Shown here piece after piece: positions 1 to 6,428 of a stretch of DNA of 6,530 nucleotides. Position numbers and translations under genes: made by a program. How positions within the stretch are numbered: the stretch's first letter is position 1; each line of letters opens with the position of its first letter. A model generated the notes under the pieces. That model made no database searches, was not told the DNA's origin, and worked only from the letters and a program-made list of their open reading frames with translations. Source of the stretch: Alphaproteobacteria bacterium (GTDB lineage Bacteria; Pseudomonadota; Alphaproteobacteria; UBA8366); assembly GCA_018665505.1 (NCBI GenBank), contig JABJCS010000425.1:1-6530 (forward strand). The letters are read 5' to 3'.

Positions 1-375
1 GTCGAGCAGTGGCTGTTCTGGCAAATGGGCGGTCTTGGCCCGATGGCGGGACAGGCGGCGCATTTCCGCAATTACAAAGCCGACAAAATCGACTACGCGG
101 TCGAACGCTATACCAACGAGGTCATACGTCTCTACGGGGTCATGGACGGTCGGCTCGCGGATCGAGATTTCCTAGCCGGCGATTTTTCCATTGCCGATAT
201 GGCGTGTTGGCCGTGGATTCGCGGCTACAAGGCGTATGGGATCGATCTCAAGGAATTTGCGAATCTTCGCGCCTGGTTCAAACGGGTCGGCGGTCGCCCA
301 GCGGTCGAGCGCGCTGCCAATATCGGCAAGGACGAGTTCCGCGAACGTCAGAAGCGAGCCCAAGGCTCGATCTGA
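1..375 (+). CDS. Glutathione S-transferase, C-terminal part (YfcG/YghU-like), 5'-truncated by window edge
   Basis: The reading frame is open from the first base and gives 124 residues before TGA at 373-375; the start and the N-terminal thioredoxin-fold half lie outside the window. What is visible is an all-helical GST C-terminal domain. It opens with a QWLFWQMGGLGPMAGQ segment, characteristic of the bacterial YfcG/YghU (Ure2p-like, nu-class) group, followed by an ERYTNEV.RLYGVMDGRLADR helix. The GST N-capping box appears as S-I-A-D (residues 63-66 of the visible part) within FLAGDFSIADMACWPW. Family members conjugate or reduce substrates with glutathione, often with disulfide-bond reductase or peroxidase activity, in the cytosol. 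The glutathione-binding residues are not in view, so activity cannot be judged. The gene ends 9 bases before the convergent transporter, leaving no room for a dedicated terminator between them. Confidence 0.88.
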   Translation, partial: VEQWLFWQMGGLGPMAGQAAHFRNYKADKIDYAVERYTNEVIRLYGVMDGRLADRDFLAGDFSIADMACWPWIRGYKAYGIDLKEFANLRAWFKRVGGRPAVERAANIGKDEFRERQKRAQGSI

Positions 376-384
376 AACGCACCG

Positions 385-1299
385 TTAATCGCGCCGCAAT
401 TCGTCACGGGCCCGCAATCCACTGGCCAGTATCGTCGAGATCGCGAAAACCAGTACGCAAACCAATGTCGCACCGGAAAAACTCAGCCGGTCGTCGAGCT
501 GTTGCGCCGCAAAGACGAATACGGGACCGAGGGCGCGGATCGTGTTCACCGCCAAGGCCGGGCTGCGGGCGATCCCGAGTTGCAGGGAAAAGCTTGGAAT
601 GACGATGAGGGTGAAGGCGAGCAGTGCCAGCCAGGAAACGTCAATTATTTCCGGGCGCATCGTCGGCACACCATAGAGAAATTTAGCTGTTACCGCCGCA
701 GCCGCCGTCACTATAAACCGGGAGCCGAACACCATGGCCGAACCAACACCATCGTCGTTGAAGCGGCGCGCCAACACGTGGCTCACCGTAATCGAAATAC
801 CGCCGAGGGCGACGCAAATCAAGGCGGCAATCTGAGTAAGAGATATATCTCCAGCAATGCCCGACAGGCCGAATAAGGAGATGGACATGATACCCAACAG
901 CGACGCGCCGACGCAGATGCGTTCAAACGGGCCCACTCGGCCAGTGGGCTGACCCGCGCCGCGCCATACCAAGATGACCAACGGACCGACGCCGACATAG
1001 ATCATGTTCACGACCGCCGGCTCCAAATGCTTAAGGGCGAAGAAATAAGCCAACCAGGCAAATGCCGTTGTCACATTCAAGACGACAAACCGAACCGGAG
1101 CCGCGCAGAGGTGACGTAAATCGCTCGGACGAGACACAACGGCAGCGCCACCAAATAATAATATCGATAGACCGAACGCGAGGGCCGCAACAAAGAGAAA
1201 GCTGACCGATTGGAACGTGTTGGCGAAATAAGTATCCCGCACCGCTTGCGACAGCGCGAAGATCACTAGGAAAAGGAGGCCCGCCAATGGAGAACGCAT
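385..1299 (-). CDS. EamA/DMT-family inner-membrane transporter
   Basis: This is a complete 304-residue protein, the usual length for ten-helix drug/metabolite transporters (two EamA repeats). Hydrophobic segments lie at about 5-20, 31-52, 68-89, 95-112, 127-147, 153-175, 186-208, 222-242, 246-265 and 273-294. The first repeat ends with the typical AWLAYFFALKHLEPAVVNMI pattern followed by a GVGPLVIL helix, and the second repeat carries the matching SPALAVNTIRALGPVFVF stretch. The C-terminus is a short basic/acidic tail. The start is supported by GAGG on the minus strand (complement of 1307-1310), 7 bases before the ATG. Members export or import amino acids, metabolites or drugs across the inner membrane; the substrate is not predictable here. 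It faces the caspase-FKBP gene head to head and the GST gene tail to tail, so it appears monocistronic unless transcription reads through. Confidence 0.9.
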   Translation of the reverse strand: MRSPLAGLLFLVIFALSQAVRDTYFANTFQSVSFLFVAALAFGLSILLFGGAAVVSRPSDLRHLCAAPVRFVVLNVTTAFAWLAYFFALKHLEPAVVNMIYVGVGPLVILVWRGAGQPTGRVGPFERICVGASLLGIMSISLFGLSGIAGDISLTQIAALICVALGGISITVSHVLARRFNDDGVGSAMVFGSRFIVTAAAAVTAKFLYGVPTMRPEIIDVSWLALLAFTLIVIPSFSLQLGIARSPALAVNTIRALGPVFVFAAQQLDDRLSFSGATLVCVLVFAISTILASGLRARDELRRD

Positions 1300-1380
1300 T
1301 CGCGAACCTCGTCAATTATCGGGAGCCAATCCACCCGAAACTTGCGGCCCGAAAGTTTACAGGTCATCTCTTCGAAGTGA

Positions 1381-2922
1381 ATGGATAATCCCATCGGTCG
1401 GCATGTATGTTCTTCACGGCCACAGTGGTACAGGAATCGTTCTATGAGATTGGCGGCGTTCGGAAAGCTTTGGGCGAATGTTCGTGGCCTTACGGTCAAA
1501 TTAAAGGCGAACGAGGGTGGCAACGCTGAAATTATCGATGAGGTCGAACTCTATTCAAAGTCCTACGCCCTTGTGGTCGGCATTGACGATTATGCGAATG
1601 GATGGCCGCGCCTCGGTCAAGCGGTGAAGGACGCGCATCGGGTCTCCGACGCATTGAAAGCCCGCGGTTTCGGCGTCACCTTGAAGACGAACTTAAAATC
1701 CGGTGAGTTGCGGCGCGCATTCGAAGATTTCTTTCTTGAGAAAGGCGGCGATCCGGACGCTCGGCTTTTCGTCTGGTATGCCGGGCACGGGCACACGGAC
1801 GAACGCGGAGAGGGATATTTGATACCCGCCGACGGTGTGTTGGAGAGAGACCGGGTTAAGTTTTTGCGGACCTCTCTTTCCTTGCGCCGGTTCGGGGAAT
1901 TTGTCCGATTGGCCCGTTCCAAGCATGTCTTTACCATCTTCGATTCTTGCTTTGCCGGCACAATTTTCAACGTGGCCCGTTCCGCGCCGCCGCCTCAAAT
2001 TACCCGGCTCACAACCCGCCCGGTCCGACAATTTCTCACATCGGGCGACGCTGGACAGACAGTTTCGGATGACGGCACTTTTGCAAAACTGTTCGTTCAG
2101 GCAATCGGCGGCGAGCGGCGTGCGGACCTCAACAATGACGGCTTTTTGACCGCCAGCGAAATCGGCTCGTTCCTGGATACAAAAATCTCGAATTACACCC
2201 GGAACAAGCAAACGCCGCGATATGGCAAATTGCGCTCGCCGGAATTCGATCAGGGTGATTTCGTGTTCTCGTTGGGCGCAGCGACTCTTTCAACGGCCAA
2301 ACGCGCCGTAACGACAACACCACAACAAGCCGATAGAGAAGCTCTTCTCTGGGAAGCCGCAAAGGACGGGAATACCATCGCGGATTACGACACCTATCTA
2401 AAGCACTTCCCCGACGGCATGTTCGCGACGATGGCGAAACGCCGAATGGGAGAGATTATCGCTAAGGCGAAGGCAAAGAAATCACCTAGTAAGCTTGCAC
2501 TCGCACCGGTTCAGAAGAAGCTCTCGCCCAACCAACGCCGTCTGCAGGAGGGCCGGCAATATCTCATTGCGAACAAGCAAACGACGGACGTCATCGAACG
2601 TCCCAGCGGTTTGCAGTATAAGGTCATACGACCTGCACCGAGCGGGCGCCGTCCGAGTAAGACCGATACCGTGTCCGTACATTATCAGGGATCGCTGATA
2701 GATGGCACCGTATTCGACAGCTCCTACAAGCGCGGGAAACCGGCAGCGTTTCCGGTGAACGCAGTGATCAATGGATGGCAGGAAGCACTGTTATTAATGC
2801 GGGTCGGTGAAAAATGGCAAATCTTCATCCCGTCACACCTCGCGTATGGCAAGCGAGGCACGGGGCCCATTCGGCCAAACGAAACGCTCCTCTTCGAAGT
2901 CGAATTACTCGCTATTCAGTGA
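1381..2922 (+). CDS. Caspase-like (C14) peptidase fused to a C-terminal FKBP-type peptidyl-prolyl isomerase
   Basis: One uninterrupted frame of 513 codons, numbered here from the first ATG. The caspase domain (about 60-300) opens with YALVVGIDDY (62-71), has the catalytic His in YAGHGH (H136) and the catalytic Cys in DSCFAG (C190), and continues with LTSGDAGQ (219-226). A canonical EF-hand loop, D249-x-N251-x-D253-G-x-L256-x-x-x-E260, sits inside the domain. A linker with LWEAAKDGN...YLKHFPDG (322-346) resembles tails of other bacterial caspase-family proteins. Residues about 386-416 match the end of the Mip/FkpA N-terminal region (PSGLQYKVI), and 425-513 form a full FKBP fold with Y435, F445, D446, R451, F457, V462, I463, W466, Y489 and F505 at the known active-site positions. 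Both enzymes therefore look intact. D188, two residues before the Cys, suggests basic P1 preference as in metacaspases (inference). No signal peptide or membrane helix is visible although Mip/FkpA proteins are normally exported, so location is open. A TGA lies directly before the ATG at 1381, whose ribosome site is poor; ATG 1444 has AGGA 8 bases upstream and is the likelier start (492 residues). Confidence 0.9.
   Translation: MDNPIGRHVCSSRPQWYRNRSMRLAAFGKLWANVRGLTVKLKANEGGNAEIIDEVELYSKSYALVVGIDDYANGWPRLGQAVKDAHRVSDALKARGFGVTLKTNLKSGELRRAFEDFFLEKGGDPDARLFVWYAGHGHTDERGEGYLIPADGVLERDRVKFLRTSLSLRRFGEFVRLARSKHVFTIFDSCFAGTIFNVARSAPPPQITRLTTRPVRQFLTSGDAGQTVSDDGTFAKLFVQAIGGERRADLNNDGFLTASEIGSFLDTKISNYTRNKQTPRYGKLRSPEFDQGDFVFSLGAATLSTAKRAVTTTPQQADREALLWEAAKDGNTIADYDTYLKHFPDGMFATMAKRRMGEIIAKAKAKKSPSKLALAPVQKKLSPNQRRLQEGRQYLIANKQTTDVIERPSGLQYKVIRPAPSGRRPSKTDTVSVHYQGSLIDGTVFDSSYKRGKPAAFPVNAVINGWQEALLLMRVGEKWQIFIPSHLAYGKRGTGPIRPNETLLFEVELLAIQ
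1432..1435 (+). promoter_or_regulatory. Ribosome binding site favouring the internal start at 1444 of the caspase-FKBP gene
   Basis: AGGA at 1432-1435 stands 8 bases before ATG 1444-1446. The upstream ATG at 1381 has only GAAG (1374-1377) 3 bases away, which is too close for good initiation. Starting at 1444 removes 21 residues that show no domain similarity and leaves the caspase domain intact. Confidence 0.5.
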
Positions 2923-2947
2923 CGCCTCAGCGGTACACCCTTCAAAC

Positions 2948-2976
2948 TTAACCAAATCGCCCAACTTCCCTATAAA
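2948..2976 (+). promoter_or_regulatory. Candidate sigma70-type promoter for the VOC-OYE-LLM cassette
   Basis: A -35-like TTAACC (2948-2953, four of six matches to TTGACA) is followed after 17 bases by a -10-like TATAAA (2971-2976, five of six matches to TATAAT). It lies in the 88-base gap between the caspase-FKBP stop and the VOC start, an AT-richer island in GC-rich surroundings. Transcription would begin near 2983, giving a leader of about 28 bases. This is a consensus match by eye only; alphaproteobacterial promoters often deviate from it. Confidence 0.4.
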
Positions 2977-2977
2977 C

Positions 2978-2990
2978 TCGTTTCAAACGA
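2978..2990. promoter_or_regulatory. Operator-like perfect inverted repeat TCGTTT-C-AAACGA
   Basis: Six-base arms flank a single central C, giving a 13-base perfect palindrome that begins directly after the candidate -10 box and covers the predicted transcription start. A one-base centre cannot form an RNA hairpin loop, so a terminator is unlikely and a binding site for a dimeric repressor is more natural. No regulator gene is visible in the window to pair with it. Confidence 0.35.
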
Positions 2991-3010
2991 AACCAAAAAG
3001 GAAGCGATCC

Positions 3011-3415
3011 ATGACTGAACGCCCATCCGCCTTTCGCGGCATCCGACATATCGCCTTCATGGTCGAGAACTTGGAGGAGTGCGAGAAGTTCTACACCGAC
3101 GTCATGGGTATGGAACTGCTGTATCGCGCCAACGAGAATCTCGTCTATCTCACATGCGGTAACGACAACCTGTCTCTGGCACGAGCCAAATCAAAACCGG
3201 AAAAGGGTGGTCTCTTGGACCACTACGGGTTCATCGTCGAGAGCAAGGAAACGCTCGATGCCTGGTGCGATTATTTCAAATCGATCGACGTTCCAGTGTT
3301 GGACCAGCCGCACGATCATGCCGACGGCGCGCGCAGCTTCCACATCAAGGACCCAGCCGGCAATGTAATCCAGCCGATTTACCACCCGGCGATTTCCGCG
3401 CAGCAATTCACCTAA
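3011..3415 (+). CDS. VOC superfamily (glyoxalase/dioxygenase-fold) protein
   Basis: A 134-residue, single-unit vicinal-oxygen-chelate protein with two beta-alpha-beta-beta-beta modules, the usual size for glyoxalase-I/fosfomycin-resistance/extradiol-like proteins. The first module starts IRHIAFMVENLEECEKFYTD with H13; the second starts DHYGFIVES with H71 and ends in DPAGNVIQPIYHP. H13, H71 and residue 121 occupy the usual metal-ligand positions, but 121 is Gln rather than the more common Glu. Members act on small molecules through a divalent metal; the reaction here is not predictable. ATG 3011 is chosen because AAGGAAG (2998-3004) lies 6 bases upstream and homology begins there; the frame stays open upstream only inside the FKBP-coding region. 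It is the first gene of the cassette, 13 bases before the flavin oxidoreductase, and may process its substrate or product. Confidence 0.9.
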   Translation: MTERPSAFRGIRHIAFMVENLEECEKFYTDVMGMELLYRANENLVYLTCGNDNLSLARAKSKPEKGGLLDHYGFIVESKETLDAWCDYFKSIDVPVLDQPHDHADGARSFHIKDPAGNVIQPIYHPAISAQQFT

Positions 3416-3428
3416 CCGACGGTTATCG

Positions 3429-4625
3429 ATGTCCCAAGAGAAAACCCAACCGCTGCTGTTCACACCTATCACGATTCGGGGTGTGACATCGAAAAACCGG
3501 ATCGTCGTCTCGCCGATGTGCCAATACAATTCCGACGACGGTGGCCCTGGTGATTGGCAAATGATGCATTTGGGTCGCCTCGCCGTCGGCGGCGCCGGGA
3601 TTATTTTCGGTGAGGAGACGGGGGTCGAAGCACGTGGCCGCAAGACGTACAAATGCGCTGGAATTTGGGACGACAAGCACATCACGATGTATCGCCGGAT
3701 TACCGATTTCATCAAGGAACAGGGTGCCGTTCCGGCCATCCAGATCGGCCATGCGGGCCGCAAAGCATCCTGTCATACGGCAACCGAGGATTGGCGGCCG
3801 CTGACCGACGACGACGCAAAAGACGGTTGGGCACCGTGGCAAGGCTTGGCGCCGAGCGCGCTCGACCAACTGCCCCGCCGGTTCACGCCAAAGGCCATGG
3901 ATGCGAGCGACATCAAGATCGTGCTCGATGCGTGGCGGGAAGCAACGCGGCGTAGCATGGACGCAGGCTACGATATTCTCGAGATACACGGCGCTCATGG
4001 ATATCTCATCCATCAGTTCCTGTCGCCGGTGAGCAATCACCGCAACGACGCTTATGGCGGCGACCGGGCAGGCCGCATGCGCTTTGCATTGGAGGTGGCG
4101 GAGGTCGTGCGAGATGCTTGGCCGCGGGACAAGCCACTGTTCTTCCGCGTCTCCTCCGTCGACGGCGAAGGCGGGATGTGGGATTTGGACGACACGGTAG
4201 CGCTGTCAAAAGAACTCAAGGATCGCGATATTGACCTCGTCGATTGCTCGTCCGGCGGTATTTCCGGCGACAGCGAGATGCCGATGATCCCTCGCATCGA
4301 GCAATTCCAAGCGGGATTTGCCGAACGCGTACGCCGGGAGGCCGACATTATGACCATCGCGGTGGGCGGTATTACCGAAGCGCAACAGGCGGAAGGCATC
4401 CTGCAATCGGGACGCGCCGATCTGGTCGCGCTCGCGCGGGAATTTTTGTGGAACGCGGACTGGGCGGCGCACGCGGCAAAGACGCTAGGTGCCACGGACC
4501 CATACGGACAAATGCCCCACGAATACGCCTATCGCCTGCGCCAACGCGAAAAGCAAAAGGAAATGCCGATCAATCAAGGCGGTCCGGTGACTCAGGCGGC
4601 TTACGCGAAAATATTTGGAGACTGA
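3429..4625 (+). CDS. Old yellow enzyme-family NADH:flavin oxidoreductase (YqjM/XenA-like class)
   Basis: A 398-residue FMN-dependent TIM-barrel oxidoreductase. Members reduce activated C=C bonds (enones, some nitro compounds) with NAD(P)H in the cytosol. The N-terminus LLFTPITIRGV...NRIVVSPMCQY carries C31 and Y33, the Cys and Tyr diagnostic of the YqjM/XenA (class III) group. HLGRLAVGGAG (47-57) and QIGHAGRKAS (105-114, H108) follow. H187 and H190 in EIHGAHGYLIHQFLSP are the pair that anchors the substrate carbonyl, and SNHRNDAYGG is the usual signature after it. FMN-phosphate contacts are expected at AVGGI (311-315) and around GRADLVALARE (328-338). It is longer than YqjM (about 338 residues), with an extra C-terminal tail of roughly 35 residues. 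It sits 13 bases after the VOC stop with only a weak ribosome site, and its stop is 2 bases before the LLM start, indicating one transcript. Confidence 0.95.
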   Translation: MSQEKTQPLLFTPITIRGVTSKNRIVVSPMCQYNSDDGGPGDWQMMHLGRLAVGGAGIIFGEETGVEARGRKTYKCAGIWDDKHITMYRRITDFIKEQGAVPAIQIGHAGRKASCHTATEDWRPLTDDDAKDGWAPWQGLAPSALDQLPRRFTPKAMDASDIKIVLDAWREATRRSMDAGYDILEIHGAHGYLIHQFLSPVSNHRNDAYGGDRAGRMRFALEVAEVVRDAWPRDKPLFFRVSSVDGEGGMWDLDDTVALSKELKDRDIDLVDCSSGGISGDSEMPMIPRIEQFQAGFAERVRREADIMTIAVGGITEAQQAEGILQSGRADLVALAREFLWNADWAAHAAKTLGATDPYGQMPHEYAYRLRQREKQKEMPINQGGPVTQAAYAKIFGD

Positions 4626-4627
4626 GT

Positions 4628-5569
4628 ATGCGATATGGATACTACCTGCCGACCCGAGGACCGCTCAGCGAGCCGGGTGCGATCAGCGAGCTGGTCGGGC
4701 AAGGCGAGGGCATGGGATTTGCGACCATCGTGATCGCAGATCACATCGTCTTTCCGACCAAAGTAAATTCACCTTATCCCTACACGGTCGACGGTGGGTT
4801 TCCCGGGCAAGGTGACGCACTTGAACAGCTCTCACTGATGTCCTTCGTCGCAGCCTTGACGACGACGTCTCGCCTTGTCACCAGCGTCATGATCCTGCCG
4901 CACCGTAATCCGCTAACGACAGCGAAAACGCTGGCAACGATCGACGTCCTCTCGCAAGGCCGGGTGACGGTTGGTGTCGGCGTTGGTTGGATGCGCGAAG
5001 AGTTTGAGGCGCTCCACGCGGCAGACTTCGACAAGCGAGGGGCTGTCAGCAACGAGTATCTGGAGATATTCAAGAAATGCTGGACCGAGGATCCGGTCTC
5101 CTTCGACGGCGAATTCTATTCCTTCAAGGAACTCCGTTGTGTACCGCATCCGGTCCAGAACCCACACCCACCCATCTGGATCGGCGGTCACAGTAAACCG
5201 GCGCTGCGACGCACTGCCAAATACGGCGACGGATGGCATCCTGTGGGTGCCACGGCGGCCTCGCCTCTGCCACCGGCGGAGTTCGAGCGATTGCTTGGTG
5301 AGTTGAAAACTCTGACGGAGGCGGAAGGCCGGAATTTCGAAGACCTATTCATCTCGCTAAAGGCACCGTCCTATGACCCAGGCCTGACCCCGGCGGGCCA
5401 CGACCGACTGCCCTTCGCGGGAGAGGCGGCGCAGGTCATCGAGGATATCAAGACATACGAAGCGCTTGGCGTGAGGGAGCTTATCTTCGATTTCCGCGCA
5501 CCGACCCTAGGGGAGACCTTGGATCGAATGGATCATTTCATGACGGAAGTAGCGCCCTCGACGGACTAA
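4628..5569 (+). CDS. LLM-class (luciferase-like) flavin/F420-dependent oxidoreductase
   Basis: A 313-residue bacterial luciferase-like TIM-barrel protein close to the Rv2161c-type group usually annotated as probable F420-dependent oxidoreductases. Visible signatures are the N-terminal strand MRYGYYLPTRGP, IVIADHIVFPT (D38-H39), the SVMILPHRNPLTTAKTLATI segment, GRVTVGVGVGWMREEF (W121-M122) and PPIWIGG (181-187) followed by ALRRTAKYGDGWHPVG. These shape the cofactor pocket, but the sequence alone does not separate F420 from FMN use. ATG 4628 is chosen because GGAG (4617-4620) lies 7 bases upstream and the conserved first beta strand begins there; the frame is open for a further 384 bases upstream only as a shadow of the OYE gene. 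Translation is probably coupled to the OYE gene (2-base gap). The end overlaps the convergent dioxygenase gene by 4 bases. Confidence 0.93.
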   Translation: MRYGYYLPTRGPLSEPGAISELVGQGEGMGFATIVIADHIVFPTKVNSPYPYTVDGGFPGQGDALEQLSLMSFVAALTTTSRLVTSVMILPHRNPLTTAKTLATIDVLSQGRVTVGVGVGWMREEFEALHAADFDKRGAVSNEYLEIFKKCWTEDPVSFDGEFYSFKELRCVPHPVQNPHPPIWIGGHSKPALRRTAKYGDGWHPVGATAASPLPPAEFERLLGELKTLTEAEGRNFEDLFISLKAPSYDPGLTPAGHDRLPFAGEAAQVIEDIKTYEALGVRELIFDFRAPTLGETLDRMDHFMTEVAPSTD

Positions 5570-6426
5570 GCGGAAGGGGCCGTCACGACATACCCGGACT
5601 TCTCTCCCTGAACAGTCGTGCGCAGCATGTGACGCGGTTCCGCCGGGTCGAAATCACCGAGCGCTAAATGCATGGCCGTACGGTTGTCCCAGCAGACGAG
5701 ATCTCCGACACGCCATTGGTGGCGATAAACATTCTCCGGCCGGGTAGCATGATCACAGAGATAGCGAATGATCGGCACGCTCTCCGCCCGGCTCATCCCG
5801 TCAAAATGCGATGTCCGTTCACTCACATAGAGCGCCTTCACGCCGCTTTCGTTGTGGATGCGCACGCAGGGATGGGCAATCGATGGATTGATTGCGTTCA
5901 ATTCATCTAAGTTTCCCGCACTGCGGTCCTTGGCGCCCGCCACCATATTAAAATCGTAGACCGATTGCAGATCGGCAACGATACCCTTCATCTTATCGGA
6001 CAACTCATCATAAGCGCGGGCCATGTTACAAAACATGGTGTCGCCGCCAACGGACGGTTTCTGCGTGCAATATAGCATCGAAGAATTCGCCGGACGATTG
6101 GTGTAGGCGTAATCGGAATGCCAATTCCGGCCAGCCGTTCGCGTCGGTGATGGTTTTCCGTTCTTCGGGATATTGGTGACCTCGAGAAGTTCGGGATAGC
6201 CTTCTAATGAATCGTTCGGTGTGGCGGCATGATCGTCAAGCTCGCCAAACCGGCGCGAAAACGCCATATGCTCATCCGGCGTCCAATCGATATCGCGAAA
6301 GACGATGATATGGTGCGCATGCCAAGCCTTTCGAATTGCATCAATCTCCGCATCGGACAGAGCTTTTGCGATGTCGATGCTACAAATTTCCGCACCTAGT
6401 GCGTTTCCTAATCGAATAACTTCCAT
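5566..6426 (-). CDS. TauD/TfdA-family Fe(II)/2-oxoglutarate-dependent dioxygenase
   Basis: A complete 286-residue protein of normal family length. The Fe(II) triad is H103-x-D105 in NWHSDYAY and H253 in DNRTAMH; R265 and R269 in PRHMLRTT sit 12 and 16 residues after H253 and correspond to the TauD arginines that bind 2-oxoglutarate. GGDTMFCNM (127-135) and HPCVRIHNESGVKALYVSE (185-203) are typical family stretches, so the enzyme looks active. Members hydroxylate a substrate beside a heteroatom (taurine, aryloxyalkanoates and others) with O2 and 2-oxoglutarate; the substrate is unknown here. The start has a strong AGGAGG (complement of 6437-6442), 10 bases before ATG and inside the last codons of the upstream gene, whose stop is 2 bases before this ATG, suggesting translational coupling. 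The stop overlaps the LLM gene end by 4 bases. Confidence 0.93.
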   Translation of the reverse strand: MEVIRLGNALGAEICSIDIAKALSDAEIDAIRKAWHAHHIIVFRDIDWTPDEHMAFSRRFGELDDHAATPNDSLEGYPELLEVTNIPKNGKPSPTRTAGRNWHSDYAYTNRPANSSMLYCTQKPSVGGDTMFCNMARAYDELSDKMKGIVADLQSVYDFNMVAGAKDRSAGNLDELNAINPSIAHPCVRIHNESGVKALYVSERTSHFDGMSRAESVPIIRYLCDHATRPENVYRHQWRVGDLVCWDNRTAMHLALGDFDPAEPRHMLRTTVQGEKSGYVVTAPSA

Positions 6427-6428
6427 GA

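Noticed and set aside
9..602. 197-codon + strand frame across the GST end and the transporter tail.
   Set aside because: Arg/Ser/Gly-rich translation with no family features, overlapping two recognisable genes; a GC-driven shadow frame.
1370..1377. Eight-base palindrome CTTCGAAG in the divergent intergenic region.
   Set aside because: Too short to distinguish from chance and not placed relative to any convincing promoter.
1356..1389. TTTACA (1356-1361) and GATAAT (1384-1389) as a promoter for the caspase-FKBP gene.
   Set aside because: Each box is a fair consensus match, but the 22-base spacer is too long for a normal sigma70 promoter.
1693..2211. 172-codon minus strand frame antisense to the caspase domain.
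   Set aside because: The caspase signature residues lie on the plus strand; this frame has no recognisable features.
2807..3010. Upstream extension of the VOC frame to 2807.
   Set aside because: The extra residues are a shadow of the FKBP-coding region and then noncoding DNA; homology and AAGGAAG both point to the start at 3011.
3423..4040. 205-codon minus strand frame antisense to the OYE gene.
   Set aside because: Low-complexity translation without domain features, opposite a gene with clear catalytic motifs.
4244..4627. Long in-frame extension upstream of the LLM gene, open for 384 bases.
   Set aside because: It lies wholly inside the well-supported OYE gene in another frame, shows no LLM-family similarity, and the conserved first strand begins at 4628 with a good ribosome site.
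5560..5584. Possible terminator hairpin GACGG...CCGTC at the convergent junction.
   Set aside because: Only five base pairs with a 15-base loop and no following T-run on either strand.
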